Source: Terrimesophilobacter sp963702165 (lineage in GTDB: Bacteria > Actinomycetota > Actinomycetes > Actinomycetales > Microbacteriaceae). From it: a stretch of 64,000 nt of DNA. Of the stretch, positions 25,400 to 33,862 are shown one piece after another. The DNA is taken from assembly GCA_963702165.1 (NCBI GenBank), contig OY969722.1, positions 1,302,001 to 1,366,000 of the forward strand, written 5' to 3'. The position numbers and the translations under genes are program-made. The notes under the pieces were generated by a model. That model had not been told where the DNA came from. It did not search any database and saw only the letters and a list, made by a program, of their open reading frames with translations. The first letter of the stretch is position 1. Every line of letters starts with the position of its first letter.

Positions 25400-26623
25400 A
25401 TGAAGGTGAAATTCCGCAGCCTACTCACTGCGGGCGCTCTCGCCGCCACGACGGGTCTCGTCCTGGCCGGCTGCGCCGGCAACACGACCCCCGAGGACGC
25501 CCCCGACGCATCCAGCCTTACGGTCTGGGTCGACGCCGAGCGTGTTGACGCGCTCAAGGACGCCGCCGCCGCTTACACCGAGAAGACCGGTGTTGAGGTG
25601 AACCTGGTCTCGAAGGACAACGCCAAGATCAAGGACGACTTCATCCAGCAGGCCCCGACAGGCAAGGGCCCGGACATCGTCATGGGTGCGCACGACTGGC
25701 TCGGCGAGCTCGTCACCAACGGCGTCGTGGCTCCGATCGAGCTGTCCGACAAGAAGGACGACTTCCTCGAGGTCGCATACAACGCCGCCACCTACGACGG
25801 AAACCAGTACCTCCTGCCCTACGCGGTCGAGAACCTCGCTCTGCTTCGCAACGCGGACCTCGTCGCCGATGCTCCGACCTCCTTTGACGACATGATCGCC
25901 AAGGGCACCGCAGCAGGTGTCGAGTTCCCGTTCGTGGTCGAGCAGGGTACCGACGGAAACCCGTACCACCTCTACCCGTTCCAGACCTCGTTCGGCGCTC
26001 CGGTGTTCGGCAGCAATGAGGACGGCTACGACGCCACCGACCTTCAGCTCGGCAACGCCGGCGGCGAGGCCTTTGCGAAGTGGCTGGCAGAGAAGGGCAA
26101 GAACGGCACGGGCGACCTGAGCACCGAGATCACCGGTGACATCGCCAAGGAGAAGTTCACCGCAGGCCAGGCCGCTTTCTGGCTGACCGGTCCCTGGAAC
26201 GTCGGGGCCGCCAAGGACGCCGGCATCAACCTCGCCGTCGACATCATCGCAAACCCGTCGTCCGACGCTGCCCAGCCGTTCGCCGGCGTCAAGGGCTTCC
26301 TGCTCAACGAGCAGAGCGAGAACAAGGTCGCCGCGAACGACTTCCTGGTGAACTACCTCGCCACGGAGGATGTGCAGACCGCGCTCTACAAGTCCGGCAA
26401 CATCCTGCCCGCCCTGAAGGCGGCGGCAAAGGCTGCCTCAAGCGATCCGATCATCGCTGGATTCGCTTCCGTCGGTGCCGAGGCTGTGCCGATGCCCGCT
26501 ATCCCCGAGATGGGCTCGGTGTGGCAGTTCTGGGGCATCGCTGAGGCTGCGATCATCAACGGCGCCGACCCCGTCGCCACGTGGCAGAAGCTTGCCGCGG
26601 ACGTGCAGGGTGCCATCGGCTAA
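25400..26623 (+). CDS. malE: Maltose/maltodextrin-type ABC transporter substrate-binding lipoprotein
   Basis: A 407-residue lipoprotein: signal peptide with lipobox VLAGC (Cys25), then a type I sugar-binding fold of the MalE kind. Marks are LTVWVDAERVDALKDAAAAYTEKTGVEVNLV, FIQQAPTGKGPDIVMGAHDWLGELV, FTAGQAAFWLTGPWNVGAAKDAGIN and MPAIPEMGSVWQFWG. It would capture maltose or maltodextrins outside the membrane for the MalFG permease. AAAGGTGA precedes ATG 25400. A LacI-type operator and promoter lie upstream, and a strong hairpin follows the stop codon, which may favour higher malE than malFG expression. Confidence 0.93.
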   Translation: MKVKFRSLLTAGALAATTGLVLAGCAGNTTPEDAPDASSLTVWVDAERVDALKDAAAAYTEKTGVEVNLVSKDNAKIKDDFIQQAPTGKGPDIVMGAHDWLGELVTNGVVAPIELSDKKDDFLEVAYNAATYDGNQYLLPYAVENLALLRNADLVADAPTSFDDMIAKGTAAGVEFPFVVEQGTDGNPYHLYPFQTSFGAPVFGSNEDGYDATDLQLGNAGGEAFAKWLAEKGKNGTGDLSTEITGDIAKEKFTAGQAAFWLTGPWNVGAAKDAGINLAVDIIANPSSDAAQPFAGVKGFLLNEQSENKVAANDFLVNYLATEDVQTALYKSGNILPALKAAAKAASSDPIIAGFASVGAEAVPMPAIPEMGSVWQFWGIAEAAIINGADPVATWQKLAADVQGAIG

Positions 26624-26633
26624 CACCCCGTCT

Positions 26634-26666
26634 GGTTCCCCCGGGTGCTCGGCGCCCGGGGGAACC
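26634..26666 (+). terminator. Intercistronic 12-bp hairpin between malE and malF
   Basis: GGTTCCCCCGGG (26634-26645) pairs exactly with CCCGGGGGAACC (26655-26666) around a 9-nt loop. No T-run follows, so it more likely attenuates transcription or shields the malE mRNA 3' end than stops transcription fully. Confidence 0.65.
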
Positions 26667-26695
26667 GTACGCCAGTATTACTCGAGGGGGATCCG

Positions 26696-28324
26696 ATGAG
26701 CATCGAGTTGGACGAACGCGCCACCGAAGAGCAGCCGCGAGCAAAGCCAACCCGACGGGAACGGCAGGCCGCCCGCATTGCAGATCAGGCATCGGTCGGT
26801 GTCAAGACACTGCTCGTCAAGATCGTCCTGCTTGGCATTGTCGACGCCATCGCCGTCTGGGCACTCTTCGTGCTCATCCTCAAGGACCAGTGGATACTCG
26901 CCGCCGTCATCGGCGTGGTGACGCTCGCCATCAACTGGATCTACCTCACCCGGGCAAAGCTGCCCGCCAAGTACCTCACGCCGGGTGTCATCTTCCTGGT
27001 GATCTTCCAGATCTTCGTCATCGTCTACACCGGCTACATCGGATTCACGAACTACAGCACGGGGCACAACAGCGACAAGCCGCAAGCGATCTCCGCGCTC
27101 ATGAGTTCGGCACAGAAGCGCGTGCCGGATTCAGCGACGTATCGGGTCACCGTCGTCGAGAACCTTGAGGGCCTTGGCGTGCTGGTCACCGCCCCCGACG
27201 GGGACGTCTTCGTCGGCAATCCCGACTCGCCGCTCGAGCGCGTGCGGGGGGCCACTCTGGACGGCGACAAAGCCGTCGCGCTCGACGGGTACGCCAGTCT
27301 CACGTTCCAGCAGATCCTGGCCCGGCAAGGCGAGATCTCGAAGCTGGCCGTCCCTTTCTCCAACGACCCGAACGATGGATCGCTGCGAACCCCGGATGGC
27401 CAGACCGGCTACCTCTACACGTCGAGCCTCGCCTACGACGAGGCGGCAGACACGATGACCGACACCCTCACCGGCACGGTCTACACCGACAGGGGCACCG
27501 GCGCCTTCACCGCTGCAGACGGCGAGGAACTGCTTCCCGGCTGGCGGATCAACGTCGGCTTCGACAACTTCGCGCGCGCGTTCGGCGAAGACAGTATTCG
27601 CGACCCGCTGATCAACGTGATCATCTGGACCGTCGTCTTCGCGCTGCTCTCGGTTGCGTCGACCTTCTTCCTCGGCTTGTTCCTCGCGATCGCCTTCAAC
27701 GACCTCCGGATGCGGGGACGAAAGATCTACCGCGTCGCCATGATCCTGCCCTATGCCTTCCCGTCGTTCCTCTCCGCGCTGGTTTGGGGAGGCATGCTCA
27801 GCGAAAGCTTCGGCTTCGTCAACCAGGTGCTGCTCGGCGGCGCAGAGATCCCCTGGCTGACCGATCCGTTCCTCGCCAAGGTCAGCATCCTGATGGTGAA
27901 CCTCTGGCTCGGCTTCCCCTACATGTTCCTCGTCTGCACCGGCGCGCTGCAGTCGATACCGGATGACATCGTGGAGGCCGCCAAGGTGGACGGCGCACGA
28001 CCTTGGGCGATCTTCCGCTTGATCAAGCTGCCACTGCTGCTCGTTTCGCTCGCGCCGCTACTCATCGCATCGTTCGCCTTCAACTTCAACAACTTCAACC
28101 TGATCTACATGCTCACCGGAGGAGGGCCACGCGATGCGATGGCCAGCGTCAACGTCGGAGCCACCGACATCCTGATCTCGATGGTGTACAAGGTCGCGTT
28201 CACCGGGCAGGCGCGTGACTATGGTCTCGCCAGCGCGTTCTCGATCATCATCTTCATCATCGTGGCGACCATCTCGATCATCGCGTTCAGGCGCACCAAG
28301 GCGCTGGAGGAGCTGAGCCAATGA
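26696..28324 (+). CDS. malF: Maltose-type ABC transporter permease (MalF-like)
   Basis: The 542-residue permease starts at ATG 26696 with GAGGGGG upstream; a longer open frame from 26645 runs through the hairpin and is not the start. Three N-terminal membrane segments precede a large extracytoplasmic loop (about 120-295, a P2-like domain), followed by the permease core and the EAA loop EAAKVDGARPWAIFRLIKLPLL that contacts the ATPase. This is the MalF architecture, including the enlarged loop. No ATPase gene is nearby; a shared MsiK-type ATPase encoded elsewhere is likely, as in other actinobacteria. malG overlaps its end by 4 nt. Confidence 0.93.
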   Translation: MSIELDERATEEQPRAKPTRRERQAARIADQASVGVKTLLVKIVLLGIVDAIAVWALFVLILKDQWILAAVIGVVTLAINWIYLTRAKLPAKYLTPGVIFLVIFQIFVIVYTGYIGFTNYSTGHNSDKPQAISALMSSAQKRVPDSATYRVTVVENLEGLGVLVTAPDGDVFVGNPDSPLERVRGATLDGDKAVALDGYASLTFQQILARQGEISKLAVPFSNDPNDGSLRTPDGQTGYLYTSSLAYDEAADTMTDTLTGTVYTDRGTGAFTAADGEELLPGWRINVGFDNFARAFGEDSIRDPLINVIIWTVVFALLSVASTFFLGLFLAIAFNDLRMRGRKIYRVAMILPYAFPSFLSALVWGGMLSESFGFVNQVLLGGAEIPWLTDPFLAKVSILMVNLWLGFPYMFLVCTGALQSIPDDIVEAAKVDGARPWAIFRLIKLPLLLVSLAPLLIASFAFNFNNFNLIYMLTGGGPRDAMASVNVGATDILISMVYKVAFTGQARDYGLASAFSIIIFIIVATISIIAFRRTKALEELSQ

Positions 28325-29217
28325 GCACAACGACGACAGCCCCGCAGTCCACCCGCCGGCCGTTCAAGCTGGGGCGCTGGTTCGCGTCGACAGGTTGGAG
28401 ACATGTCATCGGCATCGTCATGGTCGCCTACTCTGTGCTGCCGCTGCTCTACGTGCTGTCGGCCTCGCTCAACCCTCGCGGCACGCTGACCGGCTCCAAC
28501 CAGCTGTTCTCGACTATCGGATTCGATGCCTACGCGCGCCTGCTGAACGACCCGAGCCAGCCGTTCGCCGCCTGGTTCGGCAACACCCTCCTGATCGCCG
28601 GCATCACAGCCCTGTGCACCGTCTTCCTCGGAGCGCTCGCTGCGTACTCGTTCTCGCGCATGCGGTTCACCGGTCGACGCTTCGGGCTCGTCTCGATCGT
28701 GCTTGTGCAGATGTTCCCGCAGCTGCTCGCCGTGGTTGCGATCTTCATGGTGATGTCTACGATCAGCGACCTGTTTCCCGCGATCGGGCTGAACAGCCAG
28801 GTCGGGTTGATCATGGTGTACCTGGGCGGCGCGCTCGGTGTGAACACCTACCTGATGTACGGCTTCTTCAACACCGTTCCGTCCTCGATCGACGAGGCCG
28901 CGAAGCTCGACGGCGCCGGGCATGCCCGCATCTTCTTCACGATCATCCTGCGCATGGTCGCTCCGATCCTGGCCGTGGTCGCACTGCTGTCGTTCATCAC
29001 GACGACGAACGAGTTCGTGGTTGCGAGCGTCCTGCTGATCGACCCGGAGAAACAGACTCTCGCCGTCGGCCTGTACAAGCTGGTCTCGAACCCGAACTAC
29101 GCGGACTGGAGCGCCTTCTCCGCCGGTGCCGTGATGGCCGCGCTGCCGGTGATGGCGTTGTTCCTGTTCCTACAGAAATACATCGTCGGCGGCCTGACCG
29201 CAGGTGCAGTGAAGTAA
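28321..29217 (+). CDS. malG: Maltose-type ABC transporter permease (MalG-like)
   Basis: A 298-residue permease overlapping malF by ATGA, hence coupled. Six membrane segments are predicted and the EAA loop reads DEAAKLDGAGHARIFFTIILRM. The N-terminal VLPLLYVLSASLNPRGTL and the C-terminal GGLTAGAVK are typical MalG ends. With MalF it forms the maltose or maltodextrin channel. Hairpins at 29251-29264 and 29296-29319 follow and probably end the operon. Confidence 0.93.
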   Translation: MSTTTTAPQSTRRPFKLGRWFASTGWRHVIGIVMVAYSVLPLLYVLSASLNPRGTLTGSNQLFSTIGFDAYARLLNDPSQPFAAWFGNTLLIAGITALCTVFLGALAAYSFSRMRFTGRRFGLVSIVLVQMFPQLLAVVAIFMVMSTISDLFPAIGLNSQVGLIMVYLGGALGVNTYLMYGFFNTVPSSIDEAAKLDGAGHARIFFTIILRMVAPILAVVALLSFITTTNEFVVASVLLIDPEKQTLAVGLYKLVSNPNYADWSAFSAGAVMAALPVMALFLFLQKYIVGGLTAGAVK

Positions 29218-29295
29218 CGCCTCGGGCGTGACCGCAACTTCTGGGCTCCCGCACGGTGCCGTGCCGCACCACGATGGCTCACCGTTGTAGGTCTC

Positions 29296-29319
29296 CACCC
29301 AGTCCCCCTGGACTGGGTG
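29296..29319 (+). terminator. Terminator-like hairpin after malG
   Basis: CACCCAGTCC and GGACTGGGTG form a perfect 10-bp stem with a 4-nt loop, 78 nt after the malG stop. A shorter palindrome GCACGGTGCCGTGC at 29251-29264 precedes it. Neither is followed by a T-run. Confidence 0.5.
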
Positions 29320-29384
29320 AGGTTGTACCGGTTCGGGGTGCGCATACCGGATGCCTTCGGCGCGGCCTCCGACGCGAGGAGAGC

Positions 29385-29582
29385 GTGCTGGTGGTAGCCG
29401 CACGCGCAACCTTCGATGTGACGCTCGCGCCCGGTGCGGTAAGCGGCACGCCGATCGCACAGCGCGGTGACGCGGTCGACGTGTCACTCGAGGCCGGCAC
29501 CCTTCGCTTGCGTGGGACCGGTCAGTCGTTCAGCGTGTGGGAACTGCCTGGCGTTCAGCTGCTACCGCCCGCGGTGCGCTGA
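29385..29582 (+). pseudogene. Possible degraded end of a beta-rich protein
   Basis: A 65-codon stretch from GTG 29385 reads VLVVAARATFDVTLAPGAVSGTP...VDVSLEAGTLRLRGTGQSFSVWELPGV, which looks like a real beta-sandwich tail. In the next frame just upstream (29320-29384) LYRFGVRIPDAFGAASDAR also looks protein-like, as if a frameshift separated them. The position behind malEFG makes the C-terminal domain of a glycoside hydrolase a possibility, but I cannot identify the family. It may equally be a short hypothetical gene. It converges with the downstream binding-protein gene, leaving 10 nt. Confidence 0.3.
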
Positions 29583-29592
29583 ACAGCCGCTC

Positions 29593-30759
29593 TCAGCTTG
29601 CGGCGAGCAGCACCGTCTGGAACTGCGAGACGTACCGCTGCTCCTCCGCCGACTGCAGGTAGCGGAACGTCTTCGCATCCTCCAGCGTGATCGGTGTCGG
29701 GAACACCATTCGGTTATGCGCCACCTCGGCGTCGAGGGAAGACGACTCGAGTTCGCGGATGTCGACGGGCGACACGTAGTTGGTGCCCGCAGCAACCTGG
29801 ACAGCGATCGATGGGTCGAAGTAGAAGTTCACGAAGTTCTCGACGTGGGTCTTGCGCTGCGACCCGATCGGGATAACCAGGTCCTGCGTCCACAGCACGC
29901 CACCCGCGCTCGGCAGTGCGAAGCCCCACTGGTCGCCAGCTTCCTGGTTCAGCCGCAGGATGTCAGCCGAGCGTGCGAAGGTGGCGAGGGTCTTGCCCGA
30001 CTTGAGGTCGTCCGTGTAGTTCGCGCCCTGCACCGCGCCGACCTGGCCGCTGGCGACGTGACCGCGAAGCACCTCAACGGCGGCGGCGAATTCGGTGTCG
30101 CCCCAGCCGCCCGAGATGTCGACCCCGTTATCGAGCATGATGAGGCCCATGGTCTCGCTCATGCTCGAAAGTACGCCCACCCTGCCCTTGAGCGACGGGT
30201 CCCACAGCTGGGAAACGGCGGTCGGGCCGTCGCCAAGCTCTGCCTTGTTCCAGGCGATGCCCGTGAAGCCGTTGCGCCAGGGCATCGACTTGGTGCGCTG
30301 AGGGTCATAGGCGGCCTGGCTGAAGCGCGGGCGGATGTGCGCGGTGTTCGGCATGCGCTCCAGGTTGAACTCCTGCACGTAGCCGAGACGGATCCAGCGC
30401 GCAGCCATCCACTGGTTCAGCACAACAGCATCGGAGCCGATGTCCTGACCCTTGCTGAGCTGCCCCTTGACCTTGTTGTAGTAGAGGTTGTCGTCCTTGA
30501 CCGCACTCGAGTAGGTGACATCGACACCGTACGTACCCGCGAACTGCGATAGCACCGGAAAGTCCTCACCAACGGTGTTGCGGTAGGTTTCCCAGCTGTC
30601 GACGCGCAGCGACTTCTGCTGCTCGGAGAGGTCAGCCGCCGGCGACGGCCGGGCTGGCTCGTTGCTCGAGCAGGCTGCGACCGTGAGGGCGGCGGCGCCG
30701 ACCCCGGCTCCCTGCAGGATGTTGCGACGGGTCAGACCGAGCGGGCGTGCTGAAGTCAT
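29593..30759 (-). CDS. potD: Polyamine-type ABC transporter substrate-binding lipoprotein, copy 1
   Basis: The 388-residue protein has a twin-Arg-like signal (LTRRNILQGAGVGAAALTVAAC) with lipobox Cys30, so it is probably Tat-exported and lipid-anchored. The mature part matches the PotD/PotF group of spermidine/putrescine-binding proteins: SWETYRNTVGEDFPVLSQFAGTYGVDVTY, LYYNKVKGQLSKGQDIGSDAVVL, MPWRNGFTGIAWNKAELGDGPT, LWDPSLKGRVGVLSSMSETMG and THVENFVNFYFDPSIA. It lies 188 nt behind potC on the same strand and may have its own promoter. A second binding protein (33863-35071) starts the gene set. Ligand choice is inferred. Confidence 0.88.
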   Translation of the reverse strand: MTSARPLGLTRRNILQGAGVGAAALTVAACSSNEPARPSPAADLSEQQKSLRVDSWETYRNTVGEDFPVLSQFAGTYGVDVTYSSAVKDDNLYYNKVKGQLSKGQDIGSDAVVLNQWMAARWIRLGYVQEFNLERMPNTAHIRPRFSQAAYDPQRTKSMPWRNGFTGIAWNKAELGDGPTAVSQLWDPSLKGRVGVLSSMSETMGLIMLDNGVDISGGWGDTEFAAAVEVLRGHVASGQVGAVQGANYTDDLKSGKTLATFARSADILRLNQEAGDQWGFALPSAGGVLWTQDLVIPIGSQRKTHVENFVNFYFDPSIAVQVAAGTNYVSPVDIRELESSSLDAEVAHNRMVFPTPITLEDAKTFRYLQSAEEQRYVSQFQTVLLAAS

Positions 30760-30947
30760 TGAGAGCGGTTCCTATCGAATCGGGCCAAACCACGATGGTC
30801 CCCCGCTTGATAGTGGCAGAAGCGGTCCTCACAATATGAGCACCAAAACTGGGGGTACTGACGCGCAACCCCGCGCTAACCGTCTTGTTCGCTTGTCGTG
30901 CGAGCCGGCGCATCCCGGCATGGCAGTTCTGCAAACTTGAAGCCCCG

Positions 30948-31745
30948 TCACCGGGCGGCGAGCTTCTTTCGCCTGGCCGCCGACGAGACCTGCACGATGA
31001 TCACGATGACGATCGCCAAAATGAACACCGCGCTGGCAACGACATTCGCCTCCGGCGGGATGCCGCGCGCGGCAGCCGTGTAGATGTACCTCGGCAGCGT
31101 GACGGCGGCGCCCGCGTTGAAGTTGGTGATGATGAAGTCGTCGAAGCTCAGCGCAAATGACAGCAGCGCTGCGGCCATGATCCCCGGCAGCAGCAGCGGG
31201 AAGGTGACACGCCAGAAGACCTGCGCAGGCGAACCGTAGAGGTCGCGGCCTGCCTCCTCGAGCGCCGGATCGAGCGACTCGATGCGCGCGCGCACGGTCA
31301 CCACCACAAAACTGATGCAGAACATGGTGTGGGCCAGGATGATCGTGCCGACGCCCTTCTGGATGCCCGCGGTGAGGAATTCGGCGGCCAGTCCGGCACC
31401 GAGGACGACCTCCGGGGTTGCCATCGGCAGGAATAGCAGCAGGGTCGTTGCCTTGCGGAATCGGAACCGGTAGCGGACCAGCGCGATGGCGATCATCGTC
31501 CCGAGTGCGGTCGCGAGTACTGTCGCGACGACTCCCACCAGGATGCTCGTGCCGAACGCTTCGCACACGCCCTGCGAATCGCACACGTTGAGCCAGTTGT
31601 CGAATGTGAATCCGCGCCAGATGATGTTGGTGCGCCGGGCGCTGTTGAACGAGAACACGATCGTGTAGACGATCGGGATGAGGATGAACGTGAACGCCAT
31701 GATGCTGTAAACGATGAGCGCGTAGCGACCGAACCCTCGAGTCAT
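30948..31745 (-). CDS. potC: Polyamine-type ABC transporter permease (PotC-like)
   Basis: A permease of 265 residues, overlapping the upstream permease gene by 4 nt. It has six membrane segments and the EAA loop ALEEAGRDLYGSPAQVFWRVTFPLLLPGIMAA, then LSFALSFDDFIITNFNAGA, which is a hallmark of PotC/YdcV permeases. The first extracytoplasmic loop contains RRTNIIWRGFTFDNWLNV. It pairs with PotB as the membrane channel. Confidence 0.9.
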   Translation of the reverse strand: MTRGFGRYALIVYSIMAFTFILIPIVYTIVFSFNSARRTNIIWRGFTFDNWLNVCDSQGVCEAFGTSILVGVVATVLATALGTMIAIALVRYRFRFRKATTLLLFLPMATPEVVLGAGLAAEFLTAGIQKGVGTIILAHTMFCISFVVVTVRARIESLDPALEEAGRDLYGSPAQVFWRVTFPLLLPGIMAAALLSFALSFDDFIITNFNAGAAVTLPRYIYTAAARGIPPEANVVASAVFILAIVIVIIVQVSSAARRKKLAAR

Positions 31746-32659
31746 ACCAGGTCCTCCGTTCCGCTGCGCCTCACGTAGAAGCCAATCAGCACCAGGATGA
31801 CGCTCATCAGGATGAACGACAGCGCGGCCGCGGCCGGGTAATTCTGCAGCACCAGGAAGTTCGCCTCGATGACGTTTCCGATCATCGCCGTGTCGGTGGA
31901 GCCGAGGAAGTCGCGGCTGGCGTTGATGTAGTCACCCGCGGCGGGGATGAACGTGAGCAGCACGCCGGAGATGATGCCGGGCGCCGACAGGGGAAGCGTC
32001 ACCTTGCGGAACGTCGTCGCCGGTGACGCGTAGAGGTCGGCCCCCGCCTCCACGTAGCGCAGGTCCAAGCGCTCGAGCGAGGTGTAGATGGGCAGCACCA
32101 TGAAGGGGATGAAGTTGTAGGTGAGGCCGAAGATCACCGAGAACGCCGTGCCGGTGACCTGGACACCCGGGGGCAGCAGTTGGAGCGTCTGCAGGAAGGA
32201 GACCACGGGACCCTCATCCGCCAGGAGCTGCTTCCAGGCAAGCGTGCGCAGCAGGAAGCTGATGAAGAACGGCGCGATGACCAGCACCAGGGCGAGTCCC
32301 TGCAGCAACCGGTAGGGCCGCAGGGTCACGCCGATGAAATAGGCGAGCGGATAGCTGAACAACAACGCGAACACGGTGGCTGTCACGGCGTACCCGAACG
32401 AGCGCAGGATGTGCGGCCCGTACCGTTCGATCACGACCACGTAGTTCTGCCAGTTGAACGCGTAGTCGTAGCTTCCGATGTCGCCGGTCAGGCTCGGCTG
32501 CTGGAGACTTGTGAACGCGAGCGACACCAGTGGGACGGCGAAGAACAGCACCAGGTAGAGGATGCCCGGGAGCAGCAGGAAGAGGACGATCCTGCTCTTC
32601 CGCCGGGGTGCCTGCTCGACCGCCGGCGCCTCGGTCGAGGCGAATGCACCGAAGGCCAT
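31742..32659 (-). CDS. potB: Polyamine-type ABC transporter permease (PotB-like)
   Basis: This 305-residue protein has six membrane segments and the PotB-type EAA loop RYVEAGADLYASPATTFRKVTLPLSAPGIISGVLL, followed by FIPAAGDYINASRDFLGS, a typical PotB stretch. It starts 1 nt after the potA stop and overlaps potC by 4 nt. Its cytoplasmic N-terminus is short (VEQAPRRKSR). It partners PotC. Confidence 0.9.
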   Translation of the reverse strand: MAFGAFASTEAPAVEQAPRRKSRIVLFLLLPGILYLVLFFAVPLVSLAFTSLQQPSLTGDIGSYDYAFNWQNYVVVIERYGPHILRSFGYAVTATVFALLFSYPLAYFIGVTLRPYRLLQGLALVLVIAPFFISFLLRTLAWKQLLADEGPVVSFLQTLQLLPPGVQVTGTAFSVIFGLTYNFIPFMVLPIYTSLERLDLRYVEAGADLYASPATTFRKVTLPLSAPGIISGVLLTFIPAAGDYINASRDFLGSTDTAMIGNVIEANFLVLQNYPAAAALSFILMSVILVLIGFYVRRSGTEDLV

Positions 32660-32660
32660 G

Positions 32661-33860
32661 TCAGCCCGCCTCGAGCTCCGACTCGAGCCGCTTCCTGCGC
32701 TGCACCGCGAGGGTCTGCGTGTCGGTGTCGGACGGGAACTTCGGCTCCTGGCCCGGCTCGTCCAGCAGGCCGAAGCCGTGCTCGATATGCCAGGTCAGCC
32801 AGACCTCTGCACCCTCCGCAGCCACCGGACCGAACGTGGAGTTCTGGGCGAACACGACGATCGACCCGACCCCGGGGACCTCGACCAGGTATTGGGTGCT
32901 GACGCCTGAGAACGAGACGTCCGCGATGCGGCCGGGGCCGAGCAGGTTGTCCCCCGGCGCGGGCTTCGGCGCTTCGGTGTGCAGACGCAGCTTCTCCGGC
33001 CGGATGCCCAAGGTGACCTCGCCCGTGTGCCGCTTGGCGCGCGACTTGGGCACGACGATCTTGTGCCCTCCGGCATCCACCGAGATCGAGTCGGCCGTCG
33101 TAGCCGCGACCGGGCCGGTGAACAGGTTCGACTGACCGAGGAAGTTCGCCACGAAAGCGGTGTGCGGCAGCTCGTACAGCTCCTCTGGAGCGCCCAGCTG
33201 CTCGAGCCTGCCCCCGTTCATCACCGCGACGGTGTCGGCCATGGTCATGGCCTCCTCCTGGTCGTGGGTGACGTGCAGGAAGGTGAGCCCCACCTCGCCC
33301 TGGATCGACTTCAGCTCGAGCTGCATCTGCCGGCGCAGCTTGAGGTCGAGAGCGCCGAGCGGCTCGTCCAGCAGCAGCAGCGCCGGTCGGTTCACGATCG
33401 CGCGCGCGAGCGCCACGCGCTGCTGCTGGCCCCCGGAGAGCTGCTGCGGCTTGCGTCCGGCGAGGTGGTCGAGCTCGACCAGGCGCAGCGCTTCGTGTGC
33501 CTTCTGTCCCGCATCCGAGATCCCACGCCGCCTCAGGCCGAACTCCACGTTCTCCAGCACCGTCATGTGCGGGAACAGCGCGTAGCTCTGGAACACGGTG
33601 TTGACCGGCCGCTGGTGCGGCTTCGTCGACGTGACGTCCTTGCCGCCGATCAGGATGCGGCCTTCCGTGGCGTCCTCGAGCCCGGCGACGAGGCGCAGGG
33701 TGGTTGTCTTGCCGCATCCTGATGGGCCGAGCAACGCGAAGAACGAGCCCGCCGGGACGGTGAGTGTCAGGTCGTCAACCGCCGTGAACCCGGGGAACCT
33801 CTTGGTCACTCCCTGGAGTTCGAGGTCGGCTCCGGCCTCGTCGAATTGCCCTTTTGCCAT
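32661..33860 (-). CDS. potA: Polyamine-type ABC transporter ATP-binding protein (PotA-like)
   Basis: The 399-residue ATPase has Walker A GPSGCGKTT (45-53), signature LSGGQQQRVALARAIV (~137-152), Walker B LLLDEPLGALD, H-loop HVTHDQEEAMTMAD and a C-terminal TOBE-like regulatory domain (about 280-370: HTGEVTLGIRPEKLRLH, VSTQYLVEVPGVGSIVVF). This is the CUT2/PotA subclass that energises polyamine importers. It follows the binding-protein gene after 2 nt and precedes potB by 1 nt. All catalytic motifs are intact. Confidence 0.92.
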   Translation of the reverse strand: MAKGQFDEAGADLELQGVTKRFPGFTAVDDLTLTVPAGSFFALLGPSGCGKTTTLRLVAGLEDATEGRILIGGKDVTSTKPHQRPVNTVFQSYALFPHMTVLENVEFGLRRRGISDAGQKAHEALRLVELDHLAGRKPQQLSGGQQQRVALARAIVNRPALLLLDEPLGALDLKLRRQMQLELKSIQGEVGLTFLHVTHDQEEAMTMADTVAVMNGGRLEQLGAPEELYELPHTAFVANFLGQSNLFTGPVAATTADSISVDAGGHKIVVPKSRAKRHTGEVTLGIRPEKLRLHTEAPKPAPGDNLLGPGRIADVSFSGVSTQYLVEVPGVGSIVVFAQNSTFGPVAAEGAEVWLTWHIEHGFGLLDEPGQEPKFPSDTDTQTLAVQRRKRLESELEAG

Positions 33861-33862
33861 GG

